A stretch of 64,000 nt of DNA from Vampirovibrio chlorellavorus (lineage in GTDB: Bacteria > Cyanobacteriota > Vampirovibrionia > Vampirovibrionales > Vampirovibrionaceae), in contig QFWI01000011.1 in NCBI GenBank assembly GCA_003149345.1, forward strand, positions 1 to 64,000, in the 5' to 3' direction. Positions 8,814 through 17,947 of this stretch are shown here, piece by piece; position 1 is the stretch's first letter; each line of letters begins with the position of its first letter. The translations under genes were made by a program, and so were the position numbers. Below the pieces are notes generated by a model, which saw only the letters and a program-made list of their open reading frames with translations, searched no databases and was not told the origin of the DNA.

Positions 8814-10526
8814 ATGAAACATTACGGTTCTTTTGTTCTAATGCTACACAGCCACTTGCCGTTTTATCGGAAAGCCGGGATGTGGCCATTTGGGGAAGAA
8901 AACCTATACGACTGCATGGTGGAAACCTATATTCCCCTGCTAAACGCCTTGAATGAACTCCGGGAAGAAGGCATCAAAGCGGGAATCACCGTGGGCTTAA
9001 CCCCCATCCTCACCGAACAATTGGCTGACGAGCATTTGCAAGAAGGTTTTATCAAGTTTGTCAAAGGCCGCATTGCGGTAATTGATAAGGACGTGGAGCG
9101 CTACCCCGATCCCAAAGTGCCCCACTCAGAGCATCTCAGCTTTTTGGCAGGCTACTACCAACAATACTATTCCAAAATTCTGGAAGACTTTACCGTCAAG
9201 TACCAGAAAAACCTGGTCAAGGCCTTTAAAGAGCTTCAAGACGCCGATTGCATTGAAATCACCACTTCGGGAGCAACGCACGGCTTTTTACCCCTCTTGG
9301 GAACCGATGAAAGCATTCAGGCCCAAATCAAGGTGGGCGTAGAGTCCTACAAACGCCATTTTGGCAGAGCGCCCAAGGGCATCTGGTTACCAGAATGCGC
9401 CTACCGACCGGCTCAAGAGCATGTTGATCCAGAAACCGGCAAACCCACCTTGCGTCCGGCCATCGAAGCCTTCCTGTTTGAGCATGGTATCAAGCATTTC
9501 TTTACTGAGTACCACGCCATTGAAGGCAGTGTCAGCAGCGAAATTCGCCGCGACTTTGGCGTGTACCGGGATATTCAGTACATCCCGCTTCCCAACCGGG
9601 GCCAAACCGGCTTAACCACCCACGAGGCCTATTGGTTAAAAGATTACCCAGTGGCAGTGATTGGCCGTAACAACCGGGCCAGTTTTCAGGTATGGTCGGC
9701 AGCGCACGGCTATCCGGGTGACGGATTGTACCGGGAGTTTCACCGTAAAGATGCCAATTCCGGCATGAAATACTGGCGCTTAACCAGTAAAGACGCCGAA
9801 TTGGGCGATAAAATGCTGTATGATCCCGTACTGGCGCAAAGCCAGACCAAAATGCACGCCGATCACTTTGTGTCGCTGGTTTACGACATTTTGAAAGAGC
9901 AATACCACAAAACCGGCGAACCCAAGCTGGTCATGGTCTCTTTTGATACCGAACTGTACGGACACTGGTGGTTTGAGGGCGTGACCTGGCTGAAGCATGT
10001 CATTAAAATGCTGCATGCCTGCGACGGCGTAGACGTGGAAACCTCCAGCCAATACCTGGAGCATTACCCACCGCAACAAGCCATTGCATTGCCGGAAAGC
10101 ACCTGGGGCCAGGGCGGCCACTACTGGGTGTGGAACAACCAGCATACCGCCTGGATGTGGCCCACTATCCACCAGTGCGAAGTGCGCATGCGCAAGCTGG
10201 TTCAGAAACATGCCAATGAAACGGACGCGCTCAAGATTGAGGCACTCAATCAGGCACTCAGAGAGCTTTTACTGCTGGAAAGCAGCGACTGGCCCTTCCT
10301 GGTGACGACTTTCCAGGCCAAGGACTACGCCGTGGAGCGCTTTGAAAAGCACGTGGCCTTTTTCAACCAGCTGTGCGACATGATTGAAAAAGATCAAATC
10401 AACGAGGAACAACTGGCTGCCAGCAAGGAAGTGGACAACCCCTTCCCGAATCTGGACTTCCGTTGGTTTGAAACCACCAATCTGCCAGCGCCCACATCCT
10501 ATCCCGCTGAATTACAGACTGTTTAA
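8814..10526 (+). CDS. GH57 1,4-alpha-glucan branching enzyme
   Basis: 570 residues. It transfers alpha-1,4 chains to make alpha-1,6 branches in glycogen-type polymer. The GH57 barrel begins with the HSHLPFYRK motif near residue 12. The nucleophile Glu is in IWLPECAY (E194) and the acid/base Asp in SFDTELYGHWWFEG (D378), matching the archaeal and cyanobacterial GH57 branching enzymes. Start ATG 8814 is preferred over TTG 8754 and ATG 8778 because homologues begin near this HYGSFVLMLHSH-type strand. It is followed 60 bp later by a second GH57 gene, so the two probably form one glucan module. Confidence 0.9.
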   Translation: MKHYGSFVLMLHSHLPFYRKAGMWPFGEENLYDCMVETYIPLLNALNELREEGIKAGITVGLTPILTEQLADEHLQEGFIKFVKGRIAVIDKDVERYPDPKVPHSEHLSFLAGYYQQYYSKILEDFTVKYQKNLVKAFKELQDADCIEITTSGATHGFLPLLGTDESIQAQIKVGVESYKRHFGRAPKGIWLPECAYRPAQEHVDPETGKPTLRPAIEAFLFEHGIKHFFTEYHAIEGSVSSEIRRDFGVYRDIQYIPLPNRGQTGLTTHEAYWLKDYPVAVIGRNNRASFQVWSAAHGYPGDGLYREFHRKDANSGMKYWRLTSKDAELGDKMLYDPVLAQSQTKMHADHFVSLVYDILKEQYHKTGEPKLVMVSFDTELYGHWWFEGVTWLKHVIKMLHACDGVDVETSSQYLEHYPPQQAIALPESTWGQGGHYWVWNNQHTAWMWPTIHQCEVRMRKLVQKHANETDALKIEALNQALRELLLLESSDWPFLVTTFQAKDYAVERFEKHVAFFNQLCDMIEKDQINEEQLAASKEVDNPFPNLDFRWFETTNLPAPTSYPAELQTV

Positions 10527-10586
10527 TATCGGGATCATACCCGCTTCTAAAGCAGGCACTGCCATTCAACCGAAGGGGGATGTGTA

Positions 10587-12728
10587 ATGGGCAACTCCAT
10601 CAACCTGATTTTAGGCGTTCATAACCATCAACCGGTGGACAACTGGGATCACGTGGTGGAAGACGCTTATAACAATTGCTATCAGCCCTTCCTGGACGTT
10701 TTGGAGGCTTACCCCAATGTAGGGATGAGCATTCACTACACCGGGTACTTGCTGGATTGGCTATTTGGCAGGCACCCCAGCCTCATCGATCAGCTCAAAC
10801 GATTGATTCAGCGGGGGCAGGTGGAGATGATCGGCGGTGCGTATTATGAGCCGGTGCTGGCCATTATTCCAGACCGGGATAAGCACGGGCAAATCCAGAA
10901 ACTGACCGATCGGGTGGAAGCCCTCACCGGGCAGCGGCCGGAAGGACTCTGGCTGGCGGAACGTGTCTGGGAGCCGCACTTGGTTCAGCCCATTGCCCAA
11001 GCCGGGATTCGTTACCTGTTTTTGGATGATAGCCACTTTAAAGCGGCAGGACTAGAGGAACAGGCCCTTTATGGGCGTTACACCAGCGAGGAGCTGGGCA
11101 AAACCGTGGATATTTTCCCGGTGGACAAGACACTGCGCTACCAGATTCCTTACGCCTCTCCGCAAGCGGTGATTGATTATCTGGGAAGCCTAGCCAGCGC
11201 CGACGGGCAAAAGACGGCCATTTACTTTGATGACGGCGAAAAATTCGGGGTCTGGCCCGGCTCTCACCGACTGGTTTTTAAGGAAAAATGGCTGGATCGA
11301 TTTTTCAAGGCGCTGAGTGCCAACCAGGATTGGATTAAACCCATTACTCCCTCGCAGTATGTGGCCCAAACCAAACCTTTGGGGCGGATTTACCTGCCCA
11401 CAGCCAGCTACAGCGAGATGATGGAGTGGGCCTTGCCCGCCGATCAATGGCACGCCTACCAGCAAGCGTTGAAATCCGTTCCTCCAGAGCAACAGCGCTT
11501 TTTTCAAGCCGGATTCTGGCGGAATTTTTTGGTGAAATACCCAGAAGCCAACAATATCCACAAAAAAATGCTGTACGTCAGCGAAAAGATTCATCGTCTG
11601 GCCCAGGAAAAGGGCATCCACCACCCAGAAGCGCTGGACGAGCTTTGGAAAGGGCAGTCCAACGATATTTTCTGGCACGGCGTTTTTGGGGGTCTGTACC
11701 TGACCAATCTGCGCACGGCAAACTATCAGCATTTAATCAAGGCGGAAACCATTGCCGACACCCTGCAATACGGGCCCAGTTTTACCCGGATCGAAACACG
11801 CGACCTGGATTGCGACGGTCAGCCGGAAATTTTAATCGAAAGCACCGCCCAGAACCTGTATTTGCACCCTCACGAAGGGGGCAGCCTCTTTGAGCTGGAC
11901 TACCGGCCCAAGAACTTTAACCTGCTGGACACTTTGGCCAGACGATACGAGCCCTATCACGACCAACTGAGGGAAAACGCCAGTGGCCCCAAGGGTCGGC
12001 TGGAGCAACATTTACACTACGACTGGCACCGCCGGGTCAGCCTGCTGGATCATTTCTGGGGAGAAGGCACTACCCTGGATTCCCTAGCCCAATCCACCTA
12101 CCCGGAGCAGGGGGATTTTGTGACCGGGCGCTACCAAAGCCATATTGACGGCCACACCGTCACCCTCAGCCGGGAGGGCACCGTCTGGGTTCACGAGCAG
12201 CCCACCGCCATGCGGGTGGAGAAACAATTGATCGTCTCCGAGCCGACTCAGGCCCAGACCGTCATTCGCTATACCCTGACCAATTCATCGGAATACCAGG
12301 CCAGCCTGTGGTTCGCCGTAGAGTTTAACGTAAACTTGCTGGCTGGCGATGCCCCCGATCGCTACTACTACCTGCCGCAATCCTCCCCCAAACCCGCTCA
12401 AGGCATCACCCAAGCCAGCAAAGCAGCAGTTCTGGAAACAGTAGACGGCAAAACGAAACTGCGCAGCAAGAAACTGATTGCCAAAGAGGCCCTCAAGGAA
12501 GTGTACGGCATTGGCCTGCGGGATGAATGGCTGGATATCGATTACCATTTAATCTGGAATCGGCTGGGCAGCGTGTGGCGTTTCCCCATTGAAACCGTCT
12601 CCCAGTCGGAAACCGGGTTTGAAAAGGTCTACCAGTCCAGCGCCATGTTCCCCAACTGGAAATTGAGCCTAGAGCCCGGCGAAAGCTGGCAGGTGGAAAT
12701 CACCCAACGCATTACCAGTCATCATTAG
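10587..12728 (+). CDS. GH57 4-alpha-glucanotransferase / alpha-amylase-like enzyme
   Basis: 713 residues. It is expected to disproportionate or hydrolyse alpha-1,4-glucan. The N-terminal GH57 barrel begins with GVHNHQPVDNW. The nucleophile Glu is in WLAERVWEP (E125) and the acid/base Asp in YFDDGEKFG (D215), the same spacing as in Thermococcus 4-alpha-glucanotransferase. Beyond about residue 400 comes the beta-rich DUF1925/DUF1926 region that marks this subfamily. A good ribosome site (AAGGGGG) precedes the ATG. It partners the branching enzyme just upstream. Whether transferase or amylase activity dominates cannot be read from sequence. Confidence 0.9.
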   Translation: MGNSINLILGVHNHQPVDNWDHVVEDAYNNCYQPFLDVLEAYPNVGMSIHYTGYLLDWLFGRHPSLIDQLKRLIQRGQVEMIGGAYYEPVLAIIPDRDKHGQIQKLTDRVEALTGQRPEGLWLAERVWEPHLVQPIAQAGIRYLFLDDSHFKAAGLEEQALYGRYTSEELGKTVDIFPVDKTLRYQIPYASPQAVIDYLGSLASADGQKTAIYFDDGEKFGVWPGSHRLVFKEKWLDRFFKALSANQDWIKPITPSQYVAQTKPLGRIYLPTASYSEMMEWALPADQWHAYQQALKSVPPEQQRFFQAGFWRNFLVKYPEANNIHKKMLYVSEKIHRLAQEKGIHHPEALDELWKGQSNDIFWHGVFGGLYLTNLRTANYQHLIKAETIADTLQYGPSFTRIETRDLDCDGQPEILIESTAQNLYLHPHEGGSLFELDYRPKNFNLLDTLARRYEPYHDQLRENASGPKGRLEQHLHYDWHRRVSLLDHFWGEGTTLDSLAQSTYPEQGDFVTGRYQSHIDGHTVTLSREGTVWVHEQPTAMRVEKQLIVSEPTQAQTVIRYTLTNSSEYQASLWFAVEFNVNLLAGDAPDRYYYLPQSSPKPAQGITQASKAAVLETVDGKTKLRSKKLIAKEALKEVYGIGLRDEWLDIDYHLIWNRLGSVWRFPIETVSQSETGFEKVYQSSAMFPNWKLSLEPGESWQVEITQRITSHH

Positions 12729-12754
12729 CAGCATCCTCAGGAGTCTTGATCCCC

Positions 12755-13525
12755 ATGCAACACCAAATCATCGGAGACGACATTCAGGCAGTGGCCCTCT
12801 CGCTGGCACCGGGCGAAACGGTGCGGGCCGAAGCGGGGGCCATGTTGTACATGAGCGATAGCATTGAGATGAACACCCAGGTGGGCACGAACAAAGAGGG
12901 TGGCATGGTGGGCGCCCTGATGTCGGGCCTGAAACGGGCGGTGTCCGGGGACAGTTTTTTCATTACCACCTTTACCGCGCAGGGACAGCCCGGGCAAGTG
13001 GCTTTTGCCGCCCCCTATCCCGGCAAGATCATGCCCATTAACCTGGCGGAAACTGGCACCTTGCTCTGCCAGCGGGACTCCTACCTTTGCTCGGACACGG
13101 AAGTGGATGTGAGCATCGCCTTTACCCGAAAGCTGGGCGCTGGCTTTTTTGGCGGCGAGGGCTTTATTTTGCAGAAGCTCAGCGGGCGAGGCCAGGCCTA
13201 TATTCATTCGGGTGGCGGAATGATCCCGTTTGAGTTAGCCGCCGGGCAAAGCCTGCGGGTAGATACCGGTTGTCTGGTGGCCATGACCGAAAGTGTTTCC
13301 TACGACATTCAACTGGCCAAAGGCGTTAAAAACATGCTGTTTGGAGGCGAGGGACTATTTTTTGCCCATTTAAAAGGCCCCGGCAAAGTTTGGCTTCAGG
13401 TTCTGCCGTTCAGCCGCTTGGCCAACCGCATTTTATCGGCCGCCGTGACGGGCAACAGCGAGCAAAGCAAAGGCCTGGGCGGTCTGGGAGGGAATCTGCT
13501 GGGTGGGTTCATCAGCGGCGAGTAA
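12755..13525 (+). CDS. AIM24/TIGR00266-family protein
   Basis: 256 residues of the AIM24 family, a beta-helix-like protein rich in glycine (GGEGFILQKLSGRG, GGEGLFFAHLKGPG). Members are widespread in bacteria and occur in mitochondria, where Aim24 supports inner-membrane organisation; the bacterial function is not settled. It starts at ATG 12755 with AGGAG about 12 nt upstream; a TTG at 12746 is closer to that site. It lies 26 bp after the glucanotransferase and so probably shares its transcript, and is followed by a terminator. Nothing in its sequence links it to glucan metabolism. Confidence 0.85.
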   Translation: MQHQIIGDDIQAVALSLAPGETVRAEAGAMLYMSDSIEMNTQVGTNKEGGMVGALMSGLKRAVSGDSFFITTFTAQGQPGQVAFAAPYPGKIMPINLAETGTLLCQRDSYLCSDTEVDVSIAFTRKLGAGFFGGEGFILQKLSGRGQAYIHSGGGMIPFELAAGQSLRVDTGCLVAMTESVSYDIQLAKGVKNMLFGGEGLFFAHLKGPGKVWLQVLPFSRLANRILSAAVTGNSEQSKGLGGLGGNLLGGFISGE

Positions 13526-13544
13526 AACCAGCGTTTAAAAAAAC

Positions 13545-13570
13545 GGTTTGTATGGGTCTACAACCTTTTT
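13545..13570 (+). terminator. Rho-independent terminator after the glucan/AIM24 unit
   Basis: GGTTTGTA (13545-13552) pairs with TACAACC (13559-13565) with one bulge, and five T follow. It separates the upstream operon from recA. Confidence 0.6.
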
Positions 13571-13600
13571 AGCCCCTGATCCGCAATTTATCGAAAATAA

Positions 13601-13630
13601 TTTCCATAGAACAAAGTTTCGAGGTATACT
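13601..13630 (+). promoter_or_regulatory. Candidate recA promoter
   Basis: TTTCCA (13601-13606), an 18-bp spacer, then TATACT (13625-13630). This leaves a leader of about 190 nt before recA. I could not recognise a LexA operator with confidence. The remainder of the 13571-13825 gap holds no gene I can support. Confidence 0.4.
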
Positions 13631-13825
13631 ATTTTTGTGCAAGAAACGGATTTGCCGTGTGTAACATTTGCCTTCAATGGCATAGGCAGTCAGACCGTAA
13701 TTCCGTACCATGATGTTCTGCGAGAGAGTATTCTGTGAGAGCAGGCTAAGCACAGATAGGGCCCCTCAAAGCCCGCCTGAGTATTTGATTTATCGATTCC
13801 CAAACCTATTGAAAAGGAACCCCGC

Positions 13826-14944
13826 ATGGCCGTTAAAGATAAAGAATCCGCCAAAACCAGCGCCAATCTGGAAGACGCCTCCCTGGAGGAACGCCGGAAA
13901 GTCCTGAGCTACACCCTGGACAAGATCGAAAAAGATTTTGGCAAAGGGGCCATCATGAAGCTGGGCGATCGTCAGGTGGTGGGGTTGGATGCCATTCCCA
14001 CCGGCGCTTTGGCTCTGGATTTGAACCTGGGCGTTGGCGGCTTGCCCCGGGGCCGTGTGGTGGAGATTTACGGCCCGGAATCCAGCGGGAAAACCACTTT
14101 AACCCTAAGCGTAATTGCTGAAGCCCAGCGAAACGGGGGCATCGCAGCCTTCGTGGATGCCGAGCATGCCCTCGATCCAGAATACGCCGCTAAAATCGGG
14201 GTTAAAATTGATGAACTACTGGTGAGCCAACCCGACACCGGGGAGCAGGCCCTTGAAATCACCGAACAACTGGTGCGCTCGGGCGCGGTCGACATTGTGG
14301 TCATTGACTCCGTAGCCGCTCTGGTACCCAAAGCGGAAATTGAAGGCGAAATGGGTGACTCCCACGTGGGTTTGCAGGCCCGTTTAATGTCTCAAGCCCT
14401 GCGGAAATTAACCGCTATCGTGGGTAAAACCCGCACCACGGTTGTCTTTATCAACCAGCTGCGCCAAAAAATCGGTGTCATGTACGGCAACCCGGAAACC
14501 ACCACCGGGGGGAACGCCCTCAAATTTTATGCCAGTGTGCGTCTAGACATTCGCCGGGTAGAAACTCTGAAAAAAGACGGGGAAGAATACGGCAACCGGG
14601 TCAAAGTTCGGGTGGTCAAAAACAAGGTGGCTCCCCCGTTCCGGGTTTGTGAATTCGACATTCTGTTCGGGCAAGGCATTTCCTCGGAAGGCTGCGTGCT
14701 GGATGTGGCCACCGATATGGACATCGTTAAAAAAGCCGGTACCTGGTACAGCTACAACGATGAAAAAATCGGTCAAGGCCGTGAAAAAGCCCGTGACTTC
14801 CTCAGGGACAACCCGGAAGTGATGAAGAAGATTGACGCGGAAGTGCGGGCCAAAATCGCGGCCATGCGTACTGCCGCCCTGGCCAACCAAGCGACTGGTT
14901 CGGGCGTGTCCACCGCCCCCTCCCTGGACTCTGGGGATAACTAA
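13826..14944 (+). CDS. recA: RecA recombinase
   Basis: 372 residues. It is the ATP-dependent strand-exchange protein for homologous recombination and SOS induction in the cytoplasm. Walker A is GPESSGKT (83-90); the Walker B region [20 protein letters not shown] and the DNA-binding loop 2 region ([20 protein letters not shown]) follow. Length and motifs are normal and there is no intein. AAAGGAA sits about 8 nt before the ATG. The C-terminal tail is Ser/Ala-rich and ends in acidic residues, as usual. It is a single gene with a terminator shortly downstream. Confidence 0.98.
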   Translation: MAVKDKESAKTSANLEDASLEERRKVLSYTLDKIEKDFGKGAIMKLGDRQVVGLDAIPTGALALDLNLGVGGLPRGRVVEIYGPESSGKTTLTLSVIAEAQRNGGIAAFVDAEHALDPEYAAKIGVKIDELLVSQPDTGEQALEITEQLVRSGAVDIVVIDSVAALVPKAEIEGEMGDSHVGLQARLMSQALRKLTAIVGKTRTTVVFINQLRQKIGVMYGNPETTTGGNALKFYASVRLDIRRVETLKKDGEEYGNRVKVRVVKNKVAPPFRVCEFDILFGQGISSEGCVLDVATDMDIVKKAGTWYSYNDEKIGQGREKARDFLRDNPEVMKKIDAEVRAKIAAMRTAALANQATGSGVSTAPSLDSGDN

Positions 14945-15002
14945 ATCCCACAAGTCAAATTGACTCTTGAAATTATCTCCACGCTATCCTGTATTCCTGT
15001 AT

Positions 15003-15033
15003 GCAGCCTGCTCTTTGGGTGGGCTGCCTTTTT
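15003..15033 (+). terminator. Rho-independent terminator after recA
   Basis: GCAGCC (15003-15008) pairs with GGCTGC (15022-15027), followed by CTTTTT. The rest of the gap up to 15217 holds nothing I recognise. Confidence 0.75.
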
Positions 15034-15217
15034 ACGTTCACGCCGAACCGGGACACACGCGCTTCCACAGCAGCAATGGCAGCTTCGAGGCAGTTCACTT
15101 GTGACCCTAGACTACTTGAGTTAAGATAAAAGTTATTTTTTAATCACGTTTAATTCCCTCTAGGGTTTGATTCCCTTTACCTGCCCCCACAGCCCCATGT
15201 AAGGCCCTCAAAGCGTT

Positions 15218-16048
15218 ATGGATTCCAAAACACATATTGAACTTCTGTTTTTCGGTGATCTCGTCGGAAAACCAGGTCGTACTGCTGTCAAAGCCTATCT
15301 GGACAGCTTGAGCGAACGCCCGGACGTGGTGATCGCCAATGGGGAAAACATTTCCCATGGGTTTGGCATGATTCGCAAGCACTACGATGAAATGCGCGAA
15401 GCCGGGGTAGACATTTTTACCAGCGGCAATCACATTTGGGATCAAAAAGAAGTCTTTAACTTCATTGATGAGGTCAACCTGTTGCGGCCTTACAACTTCC
15501 CCGCCGCTTCTCCAGGCCGGGGAGCCAGGATTTTTCAGATCGGTGGCTGCGAAGTGGGAGTCATCAACCTGATTGGCCAAGTGTTCATGGGCAATTACAA
15601 CTCCCCCTGGGAGCAGTTTGAAGAACTGGTGTACGACATGCTGGCCGTAACGCCCATTATTTTTCTGGATTTCCACGCCGAAGCCACTGCTGAAAAAATA
15701 GCCATGGCCTGGCACGCCTCTTCACTGGGCGTTAGCGCCATGACCGGCACCCACACCCACGTGCAAACCGCCGATTCCAAGATTTTAAACAACCGCATGG
15801 GCTACATTACCGATACCGGCTTTAACGGCTCTTACAATAGCGTCATCGGCATGGAAGCCAGCGGCTCTCTCCAGCGGCTCAAGTCCCATTTACCCACCCG
15901 TCTGGACGTTGGCCCCGACGACATCCTGCAAGTGAACGCCGTAAAATTTACCATTGAAGTGAAAACCGGGGTTTGCCGCAAGGTGGAGCGTATTAATGAA
16001 GTGTTCTCCCATAACGGGGAGCCCTTGCAGCCATTCGCCACCCGATAA
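15218..16048 (+). CDS. YmdB-family metallophosphoesterase (TIGR00282)
   Basis: 276 residues. The YmdB family hydrolyses 2',3'- and 3',5'-cyclic nucleotides using a di-metal centre. Ligand motifs are present in order: FFGDLVGKPGR (residues 10-20), IANGENISHGFG, TSGNHIWDQ, LDFHAEATAEK and GTHTHVQTAD. In many Firmicutes and Cyanobacteria this gene sits beside RNase Y; RNase Y is not adjacent here. No clear ribosome site precedes the ATG, and the start is set by the strand leading to the first metal Asp. A small hairpin (CCATC/GATGG, 16086-16100) lies downstream. Confidence 0.9.
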   Translation: MDSKTHIELLFFGDLVGKPGRTAVKAYLDSLSERPDVVIANGENISHGFGMIRKHYDEMREAGVDIFTSGNHIWDQKEVFNFIDEVNLLRPYNFPAASPGRGARIFQIGGCEVGVINLIGQVFMGNYNSPWEQFEELVYDMLAVTPIIFLDFHAEATAEKIAMAWHASSLGVSAMTGTHTHVQTADSKILNNRMGYITDTGFNGSYNSVIGMEASGSLQRLKSHLPTRLDVGPDDILQVNAVKFTIEVKTGVCRKVERINEVFSHNGEPLQPFATR

Positions 16049-16096
16049 TTGAAAGGGCTCAATGACCTGCACAGACAGGATTTAACCATCTGGAGG

Positions 16097-16126
16097 ATGG
16101 CATTTCTTTGATGGAACAGTTATAAT
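16097..16126 (+). promoter_or_regulatory. Candidate promoter for yqeK-rsfS
   Basis: ATGGCA (16097-16102), 18 bp, then a perfect TATAAT (16121-16126), about 38 bp before the yqeK start. The -35 overlaps the right arm of a small hairpin that may end the preceding transcript. Confidence 0.45.
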
Positions 16127-16164
16127 ACAAAAGTGAAAGTATCTAACCAGACAAAAGGATGCCC

Positions 16165-16791
16165 TTGATTCAAACTTCTACCGTGCTTGATCTGGAACAA
16201 GCCAAGGCTTGGTTAAGTCAGCAATTAACCGCTGAGCGCTTTGAGCACTCTTTAGGCGCCATGGATAAGGCCGCTGAACTGGCCGAGAAGTTTAATCTCC
16301 CCTCCATTGAAAAAGAACGGGCCGTGTTGGCAGGCCTGCTCCACGATGCCGCCAAACTCATGCCGGCCAGCGAGCTGCTGAACTACTGCGACCAGCATCA
16401 AATTCCGCTGGACGAGATGGATCGCAAGACCCCGCAAACCTTGCACCCCTTTGTGGGTGCTGAAATGGCGCGAGAAGCCCTGGCTTTAGAGGAGCCGGAG
16501 ATTTTAGACGCCATACGGTTCCACACCACCGGGCGAGCGGGCATGAGCCGGGTGGAAAAAATCGTTTATATTGCCGATAAAATCGAGGGGAACACCCGCA
16601 ACCCCTTATACGTCCAAAAAGTTACATCGTCCCTGGACTTTAAGAACCCCTATAGCCTGGACTTCACCATGTTGTACATCCTGGACTCCACCATTCAGTT
16701 TCTGATTGAGAAGCACCAGGCCATTCACCCCCGAACCATCGAGGCCCGCAATGACTTTGTGTTAAAGTTACGTGCGGAAAGACAATTATGA
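16165..16791 (+). CDS. yqeK: YqeK-type HD-domain Ap4A hydrolase
   Basis: 208 residues. An HD-domain phosphohydrolase; YqeK homologues split diadenosine tetraphosphate symmetrically. The HD ligands are visible: H in ERFEHSLGAM, LLHDAAK (the HD pair), HPFVGAEMA, IRFHTTGRAGM and YIADKIEGNTR. The start is ambiguous: the ATG at 16159 directly abuts AAAAGG, whereas the TTG at 16165 lies 6 nt from that site and is preferred. It comes just before rsfS, a common pairing (often with nadD, which is not here). Confidence 0.9.
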   Translation: MIQTSTVLDLEQAKAWLSQQLTAERFEHSLGAMDKAAELAEKFNLPSIEKERAVLAGLLHDAAKLMPASELLNYCDQHQIPLDEMDRKTPQTLHPFVGAEMAREALALEEPEILDAIRFHTTGRAGMSRVEKIVYIADKIEGNTRNPLYVQKVTSSLDFKNPYSLDFTMLYILDSTIQFLIEKHQAIHPRTIEARNDFVLKLRAERQL

Positions 16792-16823
16792 GTTAGTAAC
16801 CTGTTTAGCAACGAATAGGAGAA

Positions 16824-17228
16824 ATGCTTTTGACCCAGACTCCACAAAACACCATGAGCGCTTTTGAATTGGCCGTGCTGGCCGCAAACCTGGCGGAAGC
16901 CAAGAAGGCATCGGAGACGCTGGTACTGGATACGGGAAAAGTTTCTTACCTGGCAGACTATTTTGTAATTTGCACCGGTGACAGCCCTGCGCAAATTCGC
17001 ACCATCGCCGATGAAATTGACAAAGCATTTCGAAAACACGGACAGGTACGCATCGGGTCAGAACTGGATAAAACCTATCGTTGGTGCTTACTGGATTATG
17101 GCGATGTCGTGGTTCACGTTATGCACCGCAACGAGCGGGAATTTTATCAACTGGAAAACTTCTGGAGCCACGCCAATGTGGTAGCCCCGGAAAAATGGCT
17201 GAACAGAAGCCTGCCGGAAGCCTCCTAA
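16824..17228 (+). CDS. rsfS: Ribosomal silencing factor RsfS
   Basis: 134 residues. It binds ribosomal protein L14 on the large subunit and blocks subunit joining when nutrients are scarce. Family features include the strand YLADYFVICTGDSPAQIRTIAD and the stretch WCLLDYGDVVVHVMH..REFYQLENFW. AGGAG lies 4 nt before the ATG. It is co-directional with yqeK and 33 bp from it, so probably in the same operon. Length is normal. Confidence 0.95.
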   Translation: MLLTQTPQNTMSAFELAVLAANLAEAKKASETLVLDTGKVSYLADYFVICTGDSPAQIRTIADEIDKAFRKHGQVRIGSELDKTYRWCLLDYGDVVVHVMHRNEREFYQLENFWSHANVVAPEKWLNRSLPEAS

Positions 17229-17388
17229 AAGGTCGTACCAATCCGAAGCTGAATCAACCCACATCCTTGTAGGGCTTTTGTCCACCTGATTTGGCATCCA
17301 GTCTAAACTTATTTCTGCATTAAAACGGCAGCCTTAAAACGCACTTTGAATCAAGGCAATCATGGCGCTAATCGGTGCTGAGATAGCT

Positions 17389-17739
17389 CTACTCAAAGTA
17401 GCAGGCGGACTGGGTGGGGGTTTCAAAGACAACGGCCTTGGTGATTTCAGGCACATTTTTCTGGATGCGCTGGTACACGTAACGAGCGATATACTCGGCG
17501 CTGGGACTTTCCCCATCAAACACCACATTTAAATCCTTGTGATCCAAATCATCGACAATCTGGTTCAGTTCAGCCTTCAGTACGGTGAAATCAAAAGCCA
17601 CATTGGCTTTATCCAGAGTGTCCTTGCGGGCAAACACCTGTACCACGTAGTTGTGCCCGTGCGGATTCTCACATTTGCCCCGGTAATTGAGCAAATGGTG
17701 CGCTGCGGCAAAATGTTTTTCAACCATGACTTCAAACAT
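17389..17739 (-). CDS. queD: QueD / 6-pyruvoyl-tetrahydropterin synthase family enzyme
   Basis: 116 residues. It is expected to make 6-carboxy-5,6,7,8-tetrahydropterin from dihydroneopterin triphosphate, the second step towards queuosine/7-deazaguanine. The zinc His residues (H14/H15 in HFAAAHH; H27 and H29 in CENPHGHNY), the catalytic Cys23 and the C-terminal ETPTQSA motif that binds the pterin are all present. It is a single minus-strand gene between rsfS and cydA with no other queuosine gene beside it. The 160-bp gap from rsfS shows nothing definite. Confidence 0.92.
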   Translation of the reverse strand: MFEVMVEKHFAAAHHLLNYRGKCENPHGHNYVVQVFARKDTLDKANVAFDFTVLKAELNQIVDDLDHKDLNVVFDGESPSAEYIARYVYQRIQKNVPEITKAVVFETPTQSACYFE

Positions 17740-17856
17740 ATAAGTGATTTATCACGTACATTGGAAGCACGCAAGCAAGAATTCACTCATTGATTACCCG
17801 ATCGGCTACCGCCGATGTGATACCCCATTCGCCCACCAGATTGTAAGAATTCACAA

Positions 17857-17884
17857 TGTACAGATGGGCTCTTAGCGCTACACT
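17857..17884 (+). promoter_or_regulatory. Candidate promoter for cydAB
   Basis: TGTACA (17857-17862), a 16-bp spacer, then TACACT (17879-17884), about 63 bp before cydA. I see no clear redox-regulator site nearby. Confidence 0.35.
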
Positions 17885-17947
17885 CTAGCCAAAGTAGTAA
17901 TTAATCTGTCCATTTACCCCTTGAAAACGCTCCTGGAGGGCTTCAGC

